Positions 1 through 10,763 of a stretch of 64,000 nt of DNA are shown here, piece by piece (position 1 is the stretch's first letter; every line of letters begins with the position of its first letter). Both the position numbers and the translations under genes were made by a program. The stretch covers positions 4,849,904 to 4,913,903 of the forward strand of contig NC_053137.1 of NCBI RefSeq assembly GCF_016808335.1. Reading direction: 5' to 3'. This DNA is from Panicum virgatum (lineage: Eukaryota > Streptophyta > Magnoliopsida > Poales > Poaceae). The notes under the pieces are model-generated. The model saw only the letters and a list, made by a program, of their open reading frames with translations. It had not been told where the DNA came from and ran no database searches.

Positions 1-1
1 G

Positions 2-598
2 GCCGACGAGCAATCGGCGCCGCCGGTGGTGGTGGCGATGAAAGGCCACCCGGGGTCCGGCAAGTCCACGGCGGCGCGGGCCATCGCCGCCGCGCTCCGC
101 TGCCCACTCCTGGACAAGGACGACGTCAGGGACTGCACGCTGCCCCTCGAGGCCGCGGCTGCCCCCGGCGTGCTCAACGAGCTCTCCTACGCCGTGCTGT
201 GGCGCGTGGCGGAGAAGCAGGTCCACCTCGGCCTATCTGTTGTCATCGACTCCCCACTGTCGCGGCGTGATCACCTTGACGCCCTGACACGCATACCCGG
301 TGCGCTTGTGGTTATCGTGGAATGCCACCCTAGTGATAAGGAAGAGTGGCGCCGGAGGCTGGAGAAGCGTGGGGCGGCAGTTGCCAACTGTGGTGGCGCT
401 GGCGGTGATGGATGGCATAAGCCCAAGACATGGGCGGAGCTGGAAAGGCTTGTGGAAGGGTACCAAGGTTGCACGGATTATGAAATTGGGGATGTGCCGA
501 GGATTGTCGTCGATACAACTGATCCGACAGTTGACGCGGAGGCGATTGCTGCAAAGGTTGTGGGTTTCATTAAGTCTCATCTTGCTTGTAGGCAATAG
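2..598 (+). CDS. P-loop kinase-like NTPase (AAA_33 type), 5' end cut by the window edge
   Basis: The frame is open from base 2 and ends with TAG at 596-598, so the true start lies upstream of the window; about 198 codons are visible. A Walker A motif GHPGSGKST lies just after the in-frame ATG at 38, followed by a DKDD motif about 20 residues on, as in small-molecule or nucleic-acid-end kinases of the AAA_33/zeta-like P-loop fold. A basic lid-like segment (RRRLEKRG) and a C-terminal VVDTTD strand complete the domain. These proteins transfer phosphate from ATP, but the substrate of the plant members is not known to me. GC content is high, as in grass first exons. No break in frame is seen. Family assignment is firm as P-loop kinase and weak beyond that. 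Confidence 0.8.
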   Translation, partial: ADEQSAPPVVVAMKGHPGSGKSTAARAIAAALRCPLLDKDDVRDCTLPLEAAAAPGVLNELSYAVLWRVAEKQVHLGLSVVIDSPLSRRDHLDALTRIPGALVVIVECHPSDKEEWRRRLEKRGAAVANCGGAGGDGWHKPKTWAELERLVEGYQGCTDYEIGDVPRIVVDTTDPTVDAEAIAAKVVGFIKSHLACRQ

Positions 599-1776
599 TT
601 CTACTGGCTGTTTGATGTCGCCAACCATTTTGTGAGAGACTGGATTTACCTGTTAGCAGAATGTACATTAACGAGTAAATTAAGCGCGAGGTAGATTTTC
701 ATAGCAAGATGCTGATATGTTGTACTGTAAGAGTGTCCAAAGTTTTTATGGTTTCATTTTTATTGTGCCTGCCCCAGCTTCCGTTGTGCATATCACAGTT
801 ATTACCATCTTCATTTAAGGTTGTGACCTAGAGGCTTTGTAAAATGATGCACCATTGGCTGGGGTTGTTCCTCAAGCTCTTCTCTTCACTACACCGCTCA
901 TCTTCTAATGAATGAATGTGACATTTCAGCATCCTTGTTTGTGAAGGAAGGGGATTTAAGCAAAACCACTGTCATAAATGTGCACAATTCTTTTTTTATA
1001 GTGATTACTATGGATTTTGACATGATTTTTTAGACAACATTTGTTGATTTTGTGGCGCTTGTTATCTTCCTTCCGTTTCATAAATTGCTTCCTCTGTCTC
1101 TTGATCTTTGGTTTTTAGAATTACCAAATCAGATCTCAGTTGGTTTAATCTTATTCAGATGCTTCACAGGCTAATTTGTGGCTTCTATTATGCATTCCTA
1201 ACTTTCTAGTGGCTGCTTGTCTACTTTTTCTTTGTTCTGCCTGATTTCATCACAGCTCAGTTGTTCTGGTTCCAATTGTAGAACTGAGGTCGCTATGGAC
1301 CTAATGTATTGTTGACTCATGGGTCTGGTACTCTGCTGAAATCTGTTTTTTTTTTGCAACAGTAGTCTGTTTTGGTGTCAAGATCTATAGGAGAGGCATT
1401 TCTCCTGGAAATAGAGGCCTGAGGTGTGTTGTTTACTTTTTTTATCTAACTAAGTTTATTATAATAGTCTTGGAATGTTGCAAGGGTCCAAGTCATATAC
1501 TAATCTAAAACAATTATTTTCTTCGTAAAAGTTACCTCAATTGATGGGATTTTAGCAATTCCAGTCTGCCTTAGCTTACTAAGATGCCATGCTATTCTAT
1601 TACTTAAAAGTCTGTATGTCCCGTTTTCCTGTTCAGTTCCATAGTACTGTGACATCATGATGTGAAATTAAAATCCTTGGTAGAACAGTAAAATATAATT
1701 CCTTCTTTAGTCTTAAACAACTTCATATGCCTGATAAAATCACTCTGCTTTGTGTTTTCTCAGTTCTTGGGGCTAG
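599..1776. other. Intergenic: kinase 3' flank and TEN1 5' flank
   Basis: No gene is seen. The first part should hold the kinase 3' UTR. Just before the TEN1 start, a pyrimidine-rich tract ends in a good splice acceptor (CAG at 1761-1763), so TEN1 may have an intron in its 5' UTR, with its first exon somewhere in this interval. That point is inference. Confidence 0.4.
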
Positions 1777-2310
1777 ATGGCATCTACTGGTCTAAAACCA
1801 GGGGTGCCTGTTACTCTGCGGGAACTAGAACCATCCTCAGAGATGTTCAAGCCAGGAGCATCTCTTCGAGTCACAGGAATGTATGTGTGGAAGTATCCTT
1901 TTACTTATGGACAAACCTATGTTTCAGTTGTATTGAACCTCTTGCTATTCTTCAGTCTTCAGTCGTATGATGTGGACTCTGCAACTGCTGTCATTCAAGA
2001 TGGCAGTGTGAGCTTGAAGGTTGACACCCAAAATCTGAGGGACATCAGTTTCCGCACGAATTCGGCATACCAGTTCATTGGCGAACTGCTGATCCAAGCA
2101 GATAATGAGGTACATAGCCCTGCTTCCCTGTCAAGACTCGATCAGCCTGTTTGATAGCACAAATAACAAGGCCACACCAATTCTCTGCAGGCGATTCTAC
2201 AAGCGCGCATAGGAAGGATCGTTGATGGCCTCGACCTGAACCTTTACCAGCAGTCTCTGCTCATCCGACGGCAGCACGAAGCCAAGCTACGCAACTCCAG
2301 AAGAGCATGA
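1777..2310 (+). CDS. TEN1: CST complex subunit TEN1, three exons
   Basis: Exons 1777-1880, 1956-2109 and 2191-2310 join in frame to 125 residues, the usual length for plant TEN1. Both introns are GT-AG (75 and 81 bp). The first intron is a multiple of three and has no stop, so an unspliced frame also stays open; splicing at GTATGT/TTCAG gives the conserved join RVTG-ILQSYDVDSATAVI. The product is a single small OB-fold protein: N-terminal strand region (VTLRELEP), central SYDVDSATAVIQDG and FIGELLIQADNE motifs, and the C-terminal helix region GLDLNLYQQSLLIRRQHE. TEN1 binds STN1 and, with CTC1, forms the CST complex, which protects telomere ends and assists lagging-strand fill-in. No lesions are seen and the gene looks functional. 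Confidence 0.95.
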
Positions 2311-2992
2311 TCTATTGCTGTGGAACCAGGCACATGTTCATCGCAGTTAAATGCCTTCGTTTGGCCAATATGGACCTGCATTTGTACATGAGAACAGAAC
2401 CTAACCATCTAGAGAATTTGATGATAACAGTCGATTAACTCAGAGGCTCTGCATATTATTTCAGGAACCTCACATATCTGTTTCTGGCTGTTTGTGGTTT
2501 GGCTTTTCCCTTGTTGCCTAAATGGGCTGCCATGGCATGTGTGCAGATCTGATTGCCATGATTTTTATTGGAGCGTGGACAATTTCAATATCAGATACTC
2601 CCTCCGTTCGGTTATAAGCTACGTATTAGTATTCGGAAGTAATCTTTGTATTTGCTTTGCCAGCTGTTTTTTCGTACCGAGGGAGGCCGCGTTTGTTGGG
2701 GTTCCGTGCGCGTTAATGCTTTGGACTGGCCACGTGCGTTATCGAATCGCACGCGCGAGACGGCCGTTTGCATGCTGTATGCAAGGATATGCCCGTTAGC
2801 TTGTTTCCCTTCTTATACGGCCGACTGTTAGCTTCATTCCGTACTTCTTTCTTTCCATCCTCCTCTATACGCAGCACTACTCTGCTCCTTTCTTGCTTCA
2901 TTTCTTTGCATCCTCCTCTTCTCTCAGTTGCGCCTGTGGCATCCACAAGTATGGAAGGTGACCGCCTCATCTGTGGGGTGAACTGGGCATCG

Positions 2993-3161
2993 AACATGGC
3001 CGAAATCAGCGAATTTCACGAAATTTCGGACGAAATTTATTTTTAGACTATTTTTAAAAATACTTTTAAATTTATTTAAATTATTATTTCCGAAATTTTC
3101 AAATTTCGGAGGGGGCCGAAATCAGCGAATTCCGTGAAATTTCGCCGAAATTTTGAACACT
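2993..3161. mobile_element. AT-rich insertion nested in the Stowaway-type element
   Basis: The coding-like motif GVNWA is followed at one site by GCATCG, then about 169 bp rich in CGAAATTTCG-type inverted motifs, then GCATCG again and the continuation of the motif. The undisturbed second copy at 3285-3330 shows what the uninterrupted sequence looks like. The duplicated GCATCG (2987-2992 and 3162-3167) suggests a small transposon insertion, but I see no clean terminal inverted repeat, so the class is unknown. Confidence 0.5.
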
Positions 3162-3220
3162 GCATCGGATAGCAGCGACGAGCCGACGACGACGAAGAGT
3201 CTGATGAGGTCCGGTTCGTG

Positions 3221-3442
3221 ATGGATTCAATGGCCGGCAATACAGAGGTCCCGGACTCTCAAGAATGCACTGGACAACTCATCCGTGGGGTGAACTGGGC
3301 ACCGGATAGCGACGACGGTGAAGAGTCTGATGATGTCCTGGTGGAAGGCATGGTTGAAGTCAAGGACGTCGCGCTTACACTTCAACAGCTCACGTCGATA
3401 GAGGTTAGCAAATTTGATGCCGAGAAGCAGCTAAAAATGTAA
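3221..3442 (+). other. Coding-like remnant inside the Stowaway-type element
   Basis: An open frame of about 73 residues from ATG at 3221 to TAA at 3440. It is acidic (SDDGEESDDV) and repeats, in better condition, the motif of a broken copy upstream at about 2952-3217. I do not recognise the family. It may be the N-terminal part of a degraded transposase or a captured host exon. There is no evidence that it is expressed. Confidence 0.3.
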
Positions 3443-4057
3443 AAGATTTGATGCTACCTGTCTTACTTCCTCAATTGTATGGAGAGCACAATGAGCAAGT
3501 GATTCGTGCTGCTACTGACCTGCTAGTAGGAAAAAGAAAACTTCTACTAGCAGGAAAAAAACTGCCAGATCAATCTTCGTTCATGTATGTGTATATTCTA
3601 CTTCTATTGGATCAATATTAGATCTAGTATGTGCATGATACTCCCATACGGTGCATGCTACTGTAGTTCATCTAGTACATGCATGATATGCTACTACTTC
3701 TATTGGACCAAAAATGTAGCATAAGCCTTACCCTCCTGTCCAGCAGATCATACTCCTGAGGCAGCAGATCCTCCTGATCTTGCAGGCGCGCCTCCATCTC
3801 TGGCTCCCTCTGATCTTGCCGGCTTGAGGGAGCGGGCGCGCGCGATTTTCGCGAGGCCGTGATGCGGCGCGAGGGAGCGAGGAGACGGAGGGAGACGGAC
3901 GTTTTGCTTCCGTTGGTGAGGAGTCGAGAATTTATTTTACAGCGGCGTGTGGGGAGAAGTCGAAGCAATCCGTTTTAATGCAGCAGCATCGTCCGCATCT
4001 CCTTGCTTGGTTTCCGTGCACTGGATAAATACGTAGCTTATAACCGAACGGAGGGAG

Positions 4058-5268
4058 TATTCTGCTGGAAGCACGTGGAACTTTCAGCAGAATGCGAGAC
4101 TTTAATTTAGGAATCTGAGAAGTTCTGCATGCCTGTTGGATACTCCATGTTTAACATGATGGTTTAGTGATGCTCTGTGGATGGATGCACTTTCTGTTAA
4201 GCTGGATGACGTATTTTACAGGAGAGACCTCAAAGATAAAGAAAACGCCAAAAAGAAAAAGAAGGAAAGGGTATGCAGAAACAGAGAAGAAAACAGTAAT
4301 CCATGGGCTAATGCACGTTTTGGAAAGGACTGATAGAATATGATCTCGTTTTCGACATCAGCATAAACAGAGAGCTAACTACACGTCTACACGTACAACT
4401 TAGTTTCTAAGACAGGTATTACCCATGTAGTGTTTCCTCCTAATTTCTGATGCCCTGCGCACTGGGCCCATCGGGCCAGGAATCAGCGGGCTTGGTTACA
4501 CGTTTACTTGGAAAAATTAGTTCTACTACAACTCAGCGTGTTCCCATTTGTCGAGATGCAAGGACTGAAGAATGAGTTACGTATTACTGTTCTTCCTTGT
4601 CCTGTGTGTGTAGATGATAGCGATGGCCTTATCTAGAGCTTGAGCATTTGCTCACTCTCGTTGATTCATGTTTCACGTACACTCTGTTCGCTTCAACAGT
4701 ATTTCTCTCACACTAAACCAACCACCAGCTACCAGCTAGTCAGCAGTACTTTTCTCTCATAACAAATCAACACCAGCCACCAGTCACAGCCAGCCGAACA
4801 GAGTCATGATAGCAGAATCAACGCCGAAGTGTGCACAACAGAAAAGAAAAACAGTGACCCATGGACTAATTTTCATGGCTGCGTGCAGTTGCAGAAGCAG
4901 GAGATATTTCCTTTTTCTAATTAAAAATAGACTATCCATCCTAGAATTCCTGTTTTATATAAGAAAACAAAGGTAATTAACATAATTAAAAAATAAAAGA
5001 AATCAAAAGGAAAGGAAAAAAAGAGCTCTCTAATGCTATACATCATGTCGCTCTCCAGTATAAACAGTTTCGCATTCCCACCCATTTCTCCTCTTCCCGA
5101 GCAGACGCACCCCGTTGTCCTCCTGCATCTGCTTGTTCCTCCTCAGTCCTCACGGCTCGTGACTGCTGCCTCCTAGAAACTGAGAGGCCAAAATTTCTCC
5201 CTCCATCCGTGGCGAGGCAGACAGATGCGCGCGCATGCCCATCCGACCATCCGTGATCCGTCCGTGGC
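4058..5268. other. Intergenic, one MITE, otherwise nothing recognised
   Basis: Between the Stowaway-type element and the 3' end of the fasciclin gene I see one short hAT-like MITE (4681-4804) and no coding exon. The part from about 5000 to 5268 should be the 3' UTR and downstream flank of the minus-strand fasciclin gene. Confidence 0.4.
4681..4804. mobile_element. Short hAT-like MITE, 124 bp
   Basis: The terminal motif ACTCTGTTCGCT at the left is matched in inverse orientation by AGCCGAACAGAGT at the right, and the interior is CCAGC/CACCAG-rich, as in a common grass MITE family with CTGTTCGGCTGG ends. I could not find a clean 8-bp target duplication, so the exact ends are uncertain. Confidence 0.5.
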
Positions 5269-7730
5269 CTATTGGCAGCTCGCGAACCGCGACCGCCGGA
5301 CGAAGACGCCCATGAACCGGCAAGCCCCTTCGAGCAACTTGCCTGAAAATTGCAGAGAAAAAGACGGTTAGAAACAAGAATATGCTGATACCAAGGAGAC
5401 GCCAGCAGGTAAAGATGCAAGATGATATGCACGGGAGATGGTGACTAGAGCAAGTGGAAGGAAGTTTGATTCCTCTTTTCTGTGGAAGAAACCTTTTGTT
5501 TTGAAACAAAATGTTTGATTCCCGTGGCAAATGCCCAAACGGGGGGAACTCGTTTTATGCCCCAAATCTGCAGTTGGAGACAAGCCCAGCCCGGTCCGGC
5601 CCAGCCTGACAGTGACCGACCGCACCACACGGGCCCGTCCTCGTCGTCGTCCTCCGGAAGAGTCACGAGGGCGATCTCTATGGCCTCGGTAGCCGTGCCC
5701 AGCTCGTCCGGCCGATCACACTGGCGTCGTGGGGGCCAGCTCACTGCCCGCTGCGCCGCCATCAACGTCGCTAACAGGCAACAGCTCACACGGTCACACA
5801 CACCCCTAGCTGTCTCCCATGTCGCCGGCTCGCCGCCGCTCCACTCCACGCCACGCGGTTTCCGCCGCCGCTCCACGCCACGCGGTTTCCGCCCCGCCCC
5901 GCCCCGCCCCGCCCCGGTAACAAAAAAATTAATTGCTCCACGGCCCCACGCGCCGGCATTTATTCACACGTCGTACCACTCGCCCCGTCCTCTCACCCAA
6001 CGGAATGGCGTGCCTCCGGCGTCCCCTACATGTGGCCCCGCCGCTCCTCGTCCGGCCCCGCCCGTGAATGCCCAGCCAACTTGGCAGGCACAGCGGAGCC
6101 AGATTAACGGCGGGGTTAATCTTAAATTAAATTAACTGCGCCGCTGGTGCTGGCTAGTGGTTGGGGTATTTGCTAATGATTTTCATTTTAGTTTAATTAA
6201 TAACAGCCGCCCAGATGCTGGTGGGGATCTGATGCGTGTCTTGGTGGTGCTCCCGCTTCGATTCCCGGCCATGGCGTGATGCGACGGCGGCCCGCCACAG
6301 ACGCACACGCTGGGAACCATTTTTTTACCGCGCCGTTCTACCATAACCTATGTCGATTGCAGCGCGAAGCCCGCTAGAATTACGGCGCCAAATTCGATAG
6401 CTGTGGATGGAAATGCGGGTCGATTTGGGCACTGACCTCGCCGGAGCTTGGGCTGGGCGGTGGCGCCGGTGACGGCGGGCGCCCTCCTGGCGGGCGAGGC
6501 GGCGGGTGACTTCCCGCCGTCCTCCGCCGGCGGGAGCAGCACGGCGTCGATGCCCTGCACGGAGATCCTGCCGTCGGTGTAGATGTCCGGGTCGAAGAGG
6601 TAGGCGCTGCCCTCGCCAGCGCCGAACTTGACGGAGCCGTCGGCCTCGCGCGCGGTGACCTTGTGCGGCAGCCGCAGCGTGTCGTAGCGCACCTTGCCGA
6701 ACCGGCGCACCGCGTTGTACATGCTCTCCTCCGTCTGGTACTCGGGGATCATGTGGTAGTAGAGGATGTCCTCCGGCGACCCGGGCTCGGAGAGCTGGTC
6801 CGTGGTGAGCCGCGCCATGGCCTCGTCGTTGGGGGCGAGCACCGTGAGCACGTACCCCTCGGAGACGAGCCGCCCCATTTCGGTGGCGAGGGAGGTGAGG
6901 TTGACGAGGATGTCGGCGAGCTCGTTGTAGCCGCCGTACAGGAGGAGGGTCTGGATGAAGTCCTTGACCTGGCCGTGCCCGTCGAAGTGGTGCTTCCCGG
7001 ACCCGGGCCCCGGGGCCGGCGCCGGCGCGATGGATGGGCCGGGGGCCATGGCGTCCCAGACGGGGAGGGCGGGGGCCGCGCCGAGCGGGGCGGGCGGGGC
7101 GGGCTTTTTCAGGCGGTGCGTGCGGGGGTCCACCTCGGGCGCGCCGGTGGGGAGGACGGCGGAGATGGCCGCCAGGCTGCGGCGGCGGTTGAAGGCCTCC
7201 TGCACGGAGCGCGGGACGAGGAGGCACTCGATGCCGTGGATGACGCCGTCGGGGCGGACCACGGCGTCGGGGCGCGTGACGGCCGCGGCGGCGAGCTCGA
7301 GCGGCTCGCCGGCGAGCGTCGGGTGGGTGAGGAGGGAGGAGGAGGAGGAGACGGGGAGGCGGACGCGGGCGGGGAGGACGTGGAAGAGGAGCAGGGACTG
7401 GAGCGCCCGCAGGTTGCGGGGCTCGAGCAGGAAGCGGCGGAAGTCGGGGTCGAGGTCCCGGTCGAGCGCCTCGTTGCGCGGGGCGAGGATGGTGACGCTG
7501 CCCCGGCCGACGGCGTCCTCGAGCGCCTGCAGCAGGAGCGCCTTCTCCACCAGCTCCGCCAGCTCCGTGTAGCGCGAGTCCAGCAGCGCCACCAGCACCG
7601 AGTTGGAGCTCACCCCCGGCGCGCCCGCGGGCGGCAATGCGGGCGGCCGCTGCGGCTGCGGCTGCTGCTGCTGCTCCGCCGCCAGTGCCGCCGCGGCGAG
7701 CGAGAGGAGGAACAGGGCGCGGAGGCCCAT
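5269..7730 (-). CDS. Fasciclin-like arabinogalactan protein (FLA15-18 type), two exons
   Basis: Exon 1 is 7730-6437 and exon 2 is 5342-5269 on the minus strand, separated by a 1,094-bp GT-AG intron (GAG/GTCAGTG ... TTTTCAG). The join is phase 1 and gives 455 residues. The start is the ATG at 7730 in a good context (GCCATGG). Residues 1-18 form a signal peptide. Two fasciclin domains follow (about 42-175 and 250-395), with the H1-like strands VTILAPRNEALDRDLDPDF and VLTVLAPNDEA and the partner segments LLLFHVLP and LYYHMIPEY. Between them lies an AP/PA-rich arabinogalactan glycomodule (about 200-240). The short last exon encodes RRGKLLEGACRF...RFASCQ, the family C-terminus; no GPI-anchor signal is obvious, which fits the FLA15-18 group. 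Such proteins are secreted and act in cell-wall adhesion. The gene is intact. Confidence 0.95.
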
Positions 7731-8224
7731 GGCGCCCACACCGGCGGCGGTTGCTGGGGATTGGGTGCGGCGGGGTGGTGGATGCGTGGATTGTTGCGGG
7801 AGAGAGAGGGCGAAGTGGAGGTGGGGCCTGGGGCGCTGGGCTATATGCTAGGGGGGACGCGTGGTCAGGGAGCCAGGTGGGTGGGGGTGAGGGAGGCGCG
7901 TACAGGCTGGCAGGTGGGGCCGCGGGCCAGTGGTGTCGCGGTGTGCGGCGCTTGCTGTGGACAACAAGCACAGCTGCGCCGCACCGCACTGCACGCCTCG
8001 TGGTCGTGGGAGCGCGGGGTACACGTTTTCCTCCTCTCTGTTTCATTTTCTACTAATCATTTGGTTTGAGAAAACTAATCATTTATTATTATCATCTCCG
8101 CTCGGCAGACGGCAGGTTGGTTGCTGATGGGCTTCGCTTTGCGTGTGCAGTAGCGCAGCTGCGCAGGGCTTTGCTTTGCGTTCTAGCACATCCAACCGCC
8201 ATTGTATTGCTTCGTGATCAAGAC
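7731..8224 (-). promoter_or_regulatory. Promoter and 5' UTR region of the fasciclin gene
   Basis: This is the sequence immediately upstream of the minus-strand FLA start. A TATA-like ATATAG (minus strand, about 7840-7846) lies about 110 bp before the ATG. That is the only core-promoter-like element I see. A hAT element (8225-9216) sits directly upstream of it. Confidence 0.35.
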
Positions 8225-9216
8225 TCAGGCTGGGCGTTCGGTTCTAACGGAACCGATCTGTTCGGTTCCTCGGTTTTTTGGAAAATTCGGTTCCAACAAA
8301 ATAGGAACCGATCGGTTCTTTTTAGATATAGGAACCGACAAATTTCGGTTTCGGTTGTTTCGGTTCGGTTCCGGTTCTAACCGAAATAACCGAATGCTCA
8401 CAGAATCAAAAACAAATTTTGGGCGGAGGGAGCTGCTGACCGCTGCGGGCTCGCGGCGCCGGCGAGCCACGGCCCCTGCTGGGGCCTGGGGTAGCCGCCG
8501 CAGCCACACACGCGCGGATCCGCGCCCTTGCCGGGGTGGCTGACGGCGGGGGCCGTCGCCGTCGCCACGTAGCCGGCGGAATGGCCGCCGCCGCCGCGCA
8601 CACGCTGCCACCGCTGCCCCTCACCATGTCTGGATCTCGAGCGCCGGGGAGGAGGGAGCGCTGTGCCGTCGGGGAGAGATGGGAGCTAGGACTGGGGCCG
8701 CGCGTCGCCGCCATCATGCTGCCTCCACGGCCATGCTCTGCCGCCGCCGCCGCCTTGCTAGTGCCTCTGCGGCCTCGCGCACGCCGGGAGCTGGACAGCG
8801 GCGAGCGATCGTGCGCTGGCCGGCGGTGAGAGCTGGCGAGCTGCCGAGAGCCCGAGGGGTGGAGGGGCCAGGGGGCCAGGGGCAGCGGGGTGGATAGGGG
8901 CAGGGCGCAGGCGGCGCGATGGGGGAAGGGGGAGCGGGCGCTTGGACTCTGCGACCGCGTGGGGGTGACGGGGTGACTGCTAGGGTTGGTTTACATGGGC
9001 CGGTCTTCTATTGGTCATACACTTAATGAGCTGCAATGTATTAGTTCGGTTCTTTTTCGTTTAACCGGCTTGGGAACCGAACCGAACCGAGAACTTCGGT
9101 TCTTGAGAATCAGGAACCGAAATGGAACCGAAATTCTCGGTTTCGGTTCGGTTCAGCTTCGGTTCTCGGTTTTTTCGGGTCGGCCCTCGGTTCACGGTTT
9201 TTCTTGCCCAGGACTA
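8225..9216. mobile_element. Non-autonomous hAT element, 992 bp, with GC-rich cargo
   Basis: The element is flanked by exact 8-bp duplications ATCAAGAC (8217-8224 and 9217-9224), the hAT target-site length. The imperfect ends are TCAGGCTGGGCG and, inverted, TAGTCCTGGGCA. Both subterminal regions (8230-8395 and 9040-9200) are packed with GGTTCGGTTC/GAACCGAACC motifs in both orientations, typical of hAT transposase-binding arrays. The centre (about 8405-8985) is very GC-rich and looks like captured gene sequence. Its several frames are low-complexity Ala/Arg/Pro, and I do not recognise a family. Confidence 0.85.
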
Positions 9217-9224
9217 ATCAAGAC

Positions 9225-10763
9225 AGCTTTATTTCGTGCTTGCTGCCAAAGGAAAACGCCACGCACACATGTGTTATTTATTTATTTATTTTCGTCAAAT
9301 CGAGTCGTGCTGAAGATGTCGTTAGTTGGGCCGGTCGAGGGGAATGCGGGCTGGACCTGGATCAAGGGAAGGCAAAGTTTTTGAGCCGGTCACCAGGCCT
9401 CTCAGTTGATCAATTCTCATTGTCATTACCAACAGCTCTTCTAGATGGTCCAGTTCTGTCGTGTACAGATGCAGCTCCATCGCGGCCAAACAAAGGAATC
9501 GGGCTGCGAAGAATTCGTGCCGGCTGGTTCCATGGACCATGGCAGCAGATCACGCTCTCCTGGAGCTCCGCAGCTTGGCTTCCATGACTGCCGTACGTGC
9601 GACCATTCGATCCCTATCTCCGTTTGCAGATTGGATCAATTTTTAGTTCGGTAATGCTGCGTCTCGAGCGTCCGACGTAACTAAAAAAATCGGACGCTCC
9701 CCCATCTGCTGGTTTGCTCCCCCAACTCAAGGTACCAATGTTGCGGTGGAAATTTTTTGCACATAATTTTGTCGCGAAAGTTGTGAAGTGATGTTGCAAC
9801 GGTAAAGGCAATTCAATCTCAATGAGTGATGTTGTGGTGGACTTTGTTTACATAAATTTTTGTTATGATAGGGATACGATGACGTTGCAATAGGAGTTTA
9901 AGTTGATTACTAATGTTACAGTGGAAATTTTCACTGATTATTGATGTTGCAGCAGTTGTTTTAAGATTGTTCGATGGGCCGATTTGTGATGTTGCGCTGA
10001 TCATTTTCAGTATGTTTGATATGCGATGTGATGCTGCAACACCTATTTTATTTTGTTGCATACAATTATTCTAAATATTTCAATAATTTAATTTTTCACG
10101 TTGCTCCTATATAATCCAATCGACTAATTCTATTTATTTTATTATTTTGTCAACAAAAATATTTTTTGGAATGTTGCAATTGTAGCTTAAAAATATCACA
10201 ACTGTAATTTTTAAATATTGCAAAAGGTAAGCGTCGGTGTTACATAACTCTAATTCTAAATATTGTCGTTCTCGAAACATAGTGTCACGTTGCGGTGGGA
10301 ATTTTCTATCTAGAATAGGATGATAGAGTTATTCTTATACAAGTTTTTGTAATGTTGCGAGTAGTAATTTTGAATGTTGCAGTAGTTCATTCTTAATGTT
10401 GCGATGGAACGTTCAATGAAAATTTCGTATCACACGTCCGAGCGCTTGCAACTCCGTAGTTTGATTGATACAGATGGCAGACCTATATTACTCGGACGGA
10501 GCACCGACTTTCCAACGAACACAGAGGTTCAGCGATCGGATCAGCAACTTAAATGGACAGCCTCCAATTATATTCCAATACCCTTTCTGCAGTCAGCAGG
10601 CACCAACAGTTCAACACCATTTCGTATATATGCAGTGCAAACGTTGGAATGCAGAAGAATTCGTCGGATCTTAAGCACCGATCGCACCTTCATCGGCGAT
10701 TGACACGGCCATCCCAAAGAAATGAAGTACGAGAATGACTGTAAACGTAAGAGTCCTAACTCA
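9225..10763. repeat. Intergenic stretch with an irregular ATGTTGC-motif array
   Basis: No gene is seen. From about 9735 to 10405 the motif ATGTTGC(G/A) followed by a TGG-AAATTTT-like tail recurs every 40-60 bp at least a dozen times, with steady decay. The array starts beside a near-palindrome at 9671-9703 (GAGCGTCCGA ... TCGGACGCTC) and ends near ACGTCCGAGCG at about 10435. It may be the body of a Mutator-like or other DNA element; I could not define a target duplication. Confidence 0.5.

Larger units (their letters stand above)
2598..4057. mobile_element. Stowaway/mariner-type DNA transposon, 1,460 bp
   Basis: The ends are perfect 30-bp inverted repeats (2598-2627 and 4028-4057) beginning CTCCCTCCGTTCGG, flanked on both sides by the dinucleotide TA (2596-2597, 4058-4059). 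This is the signature of Tc1/mariner and Stowaway elements of grasses. The length is well above a normal Stowaway MITE (under 500 bp). The interior holds two copies of a short coding-like motif (GVNWA), a nested AT-rich insertion and a GC-rich block near 3780-3960. I do not recognise a mariner transposase catalytic domain, so it is probably non-autonomous. Confidence 0.85.

Noticed and set aside
5482..6135. 217-codon plus-strand frame
   Set aside because: It lies wholly inside the FLA intron and is Pro/Arg-rich with no recognisable domain.
6325..8046. 573-codon minus-strand frame overlapping the FLA exon
   Set aside because: Shifted frame of the FLA exon, Arg/Pro/Ala-rich; the true FLA frame is 7730-6437 joined to 5342-5269.
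6663..8069. Long open frames on the plus strand opposite the FLA gene (468, 205 and 139 codons)
   Set aside because: They mirror the GC-rich FLA exon, are low-complexity Arg/Gly/Glu-rich and match no family; the minus strand has the conserved fasciclin protein with correct splice sites.
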